Source of the DNA: Triticum aestivum
Taxonomy: Eukaryota > Streptophyta > Magnoliopsida > Poales > Poaceae
Reading direction: 5' to 3'
DNA length: 64,000 nucleotides
Assembly: GCF_018294505.1 (NCBI RefSeq)
Contig: NC_057814.1
Coordinates: forward strand, 293,066,604-293,130,603
Made by a program: the position numbers and the translations under genes. The first letter of the stretch is position 1. Every line of letters starts with the position of its first letter. The notes under the pieces are model-generated. The model saw nothing but the letters and a program-made list of their open reading frames with translations. It searched no databases and was not told the origin of the DNA. Below are positions 58,703-64,000 of this stretch, piece after piece.

Positions 58703-60598
58703 AATTGATGACAACATACATCAAAGCTTTAGATAAAGATATAGAGAACAACAAGTAAAGCTTTGGAAAGACATGTAACATGCAAAGGCTCCCCCTATAT
58801 GTATGCAATCATATAAATATGAAACATACGAGCATGTGAATGGATAAGCATGACAGAGTAAGCCATGTGTTACATGTATCTTGGCTATATGCATCAGAGT
58901 GAATGATGTAAATATAGAAAATGTACATTCATGCTCATGAGTCCTTCTTGCAAACAGTATGTACAACAGCAAGAGATCCTCATACACATGACTGAGATGC
59001 ATATACTTACCTTGTGGTCTTTGAGTTGGCTTTGGAAAGAATGAACCTGAGTAAACAAGGTTAGATAACACAGATACATCTAGTAGCCAGAGCAAACAGA
59101 AGAAACCACAAGAGTACCAAGACTGGGATGACATGTAGAGAGTAAGTACTGAGTACTCTATTGGATATAGACATGTCCCCAAAGGTAAAGATGTGCAAAG
59201 AATTTGAGGATTTCCTTCCCTTAGATGTCTTGCTCCCCCTGAATCTTGCATGGTATATTGGGAGAAGATAGGGAACAGAAAATCAGAGCAAAAGAAAAGA
59301 CAACAGAGTTAATGCAAGCAATCAAATATGATCAAATATGAACATGTCTTTCCCCTCATAAAGACATGTAATTTCTCTCCTCTTGAACACCAAGCATCTG
59401 AGGTTTCTTACACACACTCCCCCTGAGTGTCCTCTCCCCCTATAGAAATGATTAAGCATGGAGCTTTGATGTGATCTCTCTGAGCTTTGATGTGATCTCT
59501 CTCTCCCCCTTTGACATCAATTTCCAAGAAGGACTCTTCTGGATTTTGTTTTATTGCAAAATTGTTTGGTCCTTGAGTCACAAAGAAAAGTAGCAAGTCG
59601 AATGTGATGCTGGTAGAGAACAAGAGTCATTGAGTGGAGCTGGAGCAAAAAGACTGCATGAATAAGTGGCATGTTGTCTTTTTCCAATAGTGAAATCGGT
59701 AGCACCGAGTTGTGTGCTTTGGTGGCACCGAGAGAATTCGGTTGGACCGAAAGAAACAAACCGGTGTGACCGAGTCCATCACAGAAAAAACACTTGTCAC
59801 CTCAGCTCACTAGGCATTTAAGATCTCACAAGGATTTGCAAGGAATTTGCTGAAAGATTTGCAAATAATTGGATGCAGAAAATGCAGAACAAGAAGAAAT
59901 GAAAAGATCTAGATGAAGTTTTTTTTGAAAGGGGAAAACACATATGCATGAGACAAATGCAAGAGGAAACACAAGAGAACTTCATCTAGAATTGGGCGGT
60001 GACAAAGTCACCTATGTTAGAGTATATTGACATGAGAGTCAAGTGAGGTCACTTGATCTTTGGTCATACTCATCATTTAAGCTTAAAATGGGGTTACCAT
60101 TTTTCTTTTAAGCATCTTGATGTATTCACATCTTGTTGAGTTGCTTTGACCCATGTCTTGGAGTAAAGCTTCTCTAAGATGGAATAACATACCTTGGGTG
60201 GTGGTGTTGATCTTGATCACGTAGTTGAACTTGTGTGCGATGCTCAAGGTTGATGTTGATCATCAAGAGTTGGGAGCACCACTTGGAATTTGAGTTCATC
60301 TTCCTACATGGGTTAGCTTTGCAAGGAAGAGCACTTGTGTATCCAAAATTACAATCATAAATCTTAATGTAGAATTTGTCAAAGGATATGTTTGAAGAGT
60401 TTTGTGCTTCCTTGTCTTCAACCACCATTGTGTAGAGACTTGATGATGTAGAGATTGCTCAAGATGTGAGTGAGTTGCAATCTCATGGATTTAGATTCAT
60501 CCAAGTACCTACAAGGGTTAGATAGCATGCAAGGGGGCAAAAATATCCAAGACATATAGATAACATCATGAAAGAAATATCAAGGATTAGTCAAAGCC
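58703..60598 (-). other. Copy B 3' untranslated region
   Basis: About 1.9 kb lies between the RNase H stop and the polypurine tract. SIRE-type elements can carry an envelope-like ORF here. None is recognisable, and the short frames lack domains. A 21-bp direct duplication (GAGCTTTGATGTGATCTCTCT) lies near 59460-59505. Confidence 0.6.
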
Positions 60599-62665
60599 TC
60601 ATGCCTTGCATGTATCCAAATGGAGTTCATACTCCAAGTTTGAAGCATCAATGATGTTCAATTCACCTCTCAAACGGCAAAAGACTTTCTCATCAAGCGG
60701 TTTGGTAAATATATCCGCTAATTGCTTATCGGTGCGAACATGCTTAAGATAATTGTCCCCTTTGGCAACATGATCTTGAATGAAATGATGATGAACTTCA
60801 ATATGCTTAGTTCGAGAATGTTGCACGGGATTGTGAGCAATCTTAATATCACTTTCATTGTCACAAAGTAATGGAACATGTTTCACATATATCCCATAAT
60901 CTTTAAGAGTTTGGGTCATCCAAAGTAATTGAGCACAACATGATCCAGCAGCAATGTAATCCGCTTCGGCGGTGGATAAGGATACCAAGTTTTGTTTCTT
61001 GGAGGACCAAGACACAAGAGATCTACCAAGAAATTGACAAGTACACGAAGTGGACTTTCTATCAACCTTGTCTCCGGCATAGTCTGAATCGGAGTAACCA
61101 ACAAGATCGAAAGAAGACCTCTTAGGATACCAAATGCCAAAATTTGGTGTGTGTATTAAGTATCTCACTATCCTTTTCACAGCCTGAAGATGACACTCTT
61201 TAGGGGCCGCTTGATATCGTGCACACATGCACACATTTAGCATAATATTAGGACGAGAGGCACATAGATATAACAATGAACCAATCATAGAGCGGTAAAC
61301 TTTTTGATCAACCGGTTCACCATCTTTGGTGAAATCAAGATGTCCACTAGTAGGCATGGGTGTAGACATACCTTTGCATTCTTGCATATTGAACTTCTTG
61401 AATAAGTCCTTGGTGTACTTTGTTTGAGAGACAAAGGTACCTTCCTTAGTTTGCTTGATTTGCAAACCAAGAAAGAATTTGAGTTCACTGATCATAGACA
61501 TCTCAAACTTCTCCGACATTAGCTTTCCAAACTTCTCACTAAAATGAGGGTTAGTTGAACCAAATATAATATCATCAACATAAATTTGGCACACAAATAG
61601 TTCTCCATTAACCCTTTTAGTAAAAAGAGTAGAATCAATTTTTCCAATTTCAAACCCTTTTTCAATAAGAAACTTGGTCAAGCATTTATACCATGCTCTA
61701 GGGGCTTGTTTAAGACCATAAAGGGCTTTGTGAAGTTTGTAAACTTGATTAGGTTTCTTGGGATTGACAAAGCCAGGAGGTTGCTTAACATAAACTTCCT
61801 CCTCAATTTCACCATTTAGAAAAGCACTTTTAATGTCCATTTGGTACAAGGTGATATCATGGTGATTAGCATAAGCAAGTAAGATGCGAATGGACTCAAA
61901 TCTAGCAACGGGAGCATATGTCTCACCATAGTCCATACCTTCGACTTGAGTATCGCCTTGGGCGACTAGGCGTGCTTTGTTGCAGATGACTTAACCATCT
62001 TCATCTTGCTTGTTGCGAAACACCCATTTGGTACCAATGATGTTGTGGTTGTTGTCGGGCTTCTCGACCAATGTCCATACTTGGTTTCTCTCAAAGCTGT
62101 GTAGCTCTTCATGCATAGCGTTAATCCAATCCGGATCTTCCAATGCTTCTTCAACCTTCATAGGTTCAATGCTAGAGATGAATGAGTAATGTTCACAAAA
62201 GTTAGCCAAACGAGTTTTAGAGCAAGTGATTCTCCCGGTTTGGATATCATTGTAGATTTGCTCGACGGGATGGTCTTTGGCAATTCTTGCTCGAACTCGT
62301 GGGAGCTTTGGCTTGGCTCGGGGTGGAACATCCTCTTCATCTTGATCTTCTTCTTGGCCTTCTTCATTGTTGACGTTGTCATTCTCTTGTCGTGGTGGAG
62401 AAGGAGGTTGTTGATGTTCATCTTGGTGTATTTCCTCGTTTTCTTCGTCTTGGTGTGCCCCACTTGTGGATGCTTCCGTATCAATTCTTGGTTCACCTTG
62501 TCGTGAGGTAGAAGCTTCCACTTGGACGGACGAGGTACTCTCCTTCACCTTCGTTGGGCGAATCTTGCCAATAGACAAGTCTTGGATTGCTTCTGAAGGG
62601 TCTTTGTCTCCTACATCAATTGGCAATTGCTCTACTTGCGAGCCGTTAGATTCATCAAACTTCAC
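60599..62665 (-). pseudogene. Copy B reverse transcriptase and RNase H
   Basis: The minus-strand frame is open from 62665 except for one in-frame stop at 61993-61991. It begins with an acidic, Glu/Gln-rich linker and then the RT: WVFRNKQDEDG, stop, ARLVAQGDTQVEGMDY, FLNGEIEEEVYVKQPPGF, LYGLKQAPRAWY and the catalytic YVDD (in VCQIYVDDIIFGST). RNase H has SDSDYAGDKVDRKSTS, STAEADYIA and HSRTKHIEVHHHF, ending at 60599. The catalytic residues are intact; the stop would prevent a full polyprotein. Confidence 0.9.
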
Positions 62666-63312
62666 ATCTACCGTCTCATCAACCTTTCGGGTGAAATTGT
62701 TGTAGACACGGTAAGTGTGAGAGTTTGAGCCATAACCAAGTAGGAAACCTTCATGATATTTAGGAGCGAATTTAGAACAATGATGCTTATCAAGAATGTA
62801 GCACTTTGAGCCAAATACTCGAAAGTATCCAACTTGGGGTTTTTTTTACCGGTGAGGAGCTCGTATGCAGTCTTGCCGAGTAGCTTGTGAAGATACAAGC
62901 GATTTGTCGCATGACAAGCTGTCTCAACCGATTCCGCCCAAAAGTGTTTTGGGGTCTTGTACTCATCAAGCATCGTTCTTGCCATCTCAATAAGAGTCCG
63001 GTTCTTCCTCTCAACAACTCCATTTTGTTGAGGTGTGTACGTAGCCGAGAACTCGTGTGAAATCCCCTCTTCGTCAAGAAAGGTATCCACATTTGCGTTC
63101 TTGAACTCCGTTCCGTTGTCGCTCCAAACCTTCTTGATCTTTACGTCAAATTGATTTTGGGCCTTTCTATCGAAGTTTTTGAAGATCTTTTGGACCTGCG
63201 ATTTGTCATCAAGAAAGAACACCCACGTAAATCTTGAAAAATCATCAACTATGACTAGGCCAAATGAGTTACCACCGAGACTCTTGTAGGCATTTGGACC
63301 AAAGAGATCCAT
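62666..63312 (-). pseudogene. Copy B integrase, frameshifted
   Basis: The catalytic core reads LLHMDLFGPNAYKS, VWSDNGTEF and PQQNGVVERKNRTL, so D, D and E are present. At a run of eight A residues (plus-strand T8 at 62840-62847, after GGTK codons) the frame changes by +2 compared with the downstream polyprotein frame. The expected VFGSKCY-type continuation is then found in the frame that leads into 62665. The upstream border is the stop at 63333-63331. Confidence 0.85.
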
Positions 63313-63330
63313 GTGAAGTAGCTCGAGTGG

Positions 63331-64000
63331 TCATCTCGTGGTCATGATGTTCTTGGCGCGATGACTTCCTCCAACTTGTTTCCCTACCTGATAAGCACTA
63401 CAAAGTCTATCCTTGTCAAATATGACATCTTTTATTCCAAGGATATGATCACCTTTAATGAGCTTATCAAGATTTCGCATGCCCACATGACGTAGTCTTC
63501 TATGCCACAACCAGCCTTTAGAAGATTTAGCAATTAAGCAAGTTCTAGATTGAGCCTTTTTAGTGAAATCAACAATGTAAAGATCACCTCTACGTATACC
63601 GGTAAAGACCATTTTACGATTGTCTCTACGAAACACTTGGCAATCTACCTCAATAAATAGGACATTGAAACCGAAATCAACAAGTCTAGATACTGAAAGT
63701 AAATTGTACCCAAGAGATTCAACGAGCATGACATTTTGTATGGAGCTATCATGTGAGATGGCCACCTTACCTAGGCCAACCACCTTACCCTTCGAGTTAT
63801 CACCAAAAGTGACATACTTTCGAGGGCCGTCGTTTTCAACAAGCTCACGGAACATATCTTTATCTCCGGTCATATGATCAGTACATCCACTATCAAGGAC
63901 TCATTCCTTTCCTCCAGCCATGTAGCCGCTAAGATTTGCCATAAGACCAAAGTGTCTCATTGCATCATCAAGATCATAGTCACTATCATCATCCTCATCA
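63331..64000 (-). pseudogene. Copy B protease and integrase zinc region, runs off the window
   Basis: This part is homologous to copy A at an 8000-bp offset. Protease-side sequence (DHMTGDKDMFRELVEND) and the HHCC region (LWHRRLRHVG, CSAYQVGKQ) are recognisable. Two nonsense changes are specific to copy B: TGG to TGA at about 63900 (just before the LDSG active-site motif) and AGA to TGA at 63333-63331. Gag lies beyond the right edge. Confidence 0.85.

Larger units (their letters stand above)
55078..64000 (-). mobile_element. Tandem SIRE/Maximus-like Copia retrotransposon sharing one LTR
   Basis: On the minus strand the order from the right edge is: copy B (protease, integrase, RT, RNase H, 3' UTR, polypurine tract), one LTR, PBS, then copy A (gag, protease, part of integrase). 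The LTR therefore acts as 3' LTR of B and 5' LTR of A. The overlapping regions of A and B lie exactly 8000 bp apart and are about 99% identical. The LTR start TGAAAGCACAAGTGC and sequence type match the Maximus/SIRE group as I recall it. Confidence 0.8.

Overview
The window looks like intergenic DNA from a large-genome grass of the wheat/barley tribe (Triticeae). The evidence is nested LTR retrotransposons of Athila-like and Tat-like Gypsy type, a SIRE/Maximus-like Copia element, one CACTA terminus with grass-type subterminal repeats, a Stowaway MITE, and F-box/FBD gene relics. No intact host gene was found, and no RNA gene, CRISPR array or bacterial feature. Family names are my recognition without a database search.

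Left part (1-24.7 kb): this holds two reverse-oriented LTR-like blocks without coding capacity (1-1438 and about 4497-9184), separated by a three-exon F-box pseudogene (2286-4028). A second F-box relic (9402-9734) is cut by a CACTA terminus at 9735. From 9.7 to 21.9 kb lie two decayed minus-strand multi-exon genes that look transposon-associated. The second contains an array of about 30-nt exon-like units at a period near 115 bp. A CT-rich degenerate tandem array (about 22.3-23.3 kb) follows.

Middle part (24.7-55 kb): this is a nest. Element 1 (Athila-like, + strand, 24742-47301) carries element 2 (Tat-like, + strand, 25779-38668) inside its 5' LTR. Its 3' LTR is interrupted by element 3 (another Tat-like element, + strand, from 47302, 3' LTR missing). 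Element 2 is the youngest of the three by its LTR difference of about 2.5% (my count). Between its integrase and 3' LTR it carries a six-exon antisense gene with its own TATA box, a candidate 5'-UTR intron and splice phases that all agree. Elements 2 and 3 both have a UAG codon at the same place, between protease and reverse transcriptase.

Right part (55-64 kb): this is a minus-strand SIRE/Maximus-like Copia arrangement in which one LTR (56625-58685) serves two internal domains. A 5' half (gag-protease-part of integrase) lies on one side, and a nearly complete 3' half (protease to RNase H, running off the window) on the other. The LTR carries 14 CGGTnnnACCG dyads. Next to the primer-binding site sits a 324-bp GC-rich insert between two copies of the LTR terminus.

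Functionally the window holds decayed genomic parasites. Nearly every enzyme domain has at least one stop or frameshift, and several stops are C-to-T changes of CAG or CGA codons, as expected for methylated heterochromatin.
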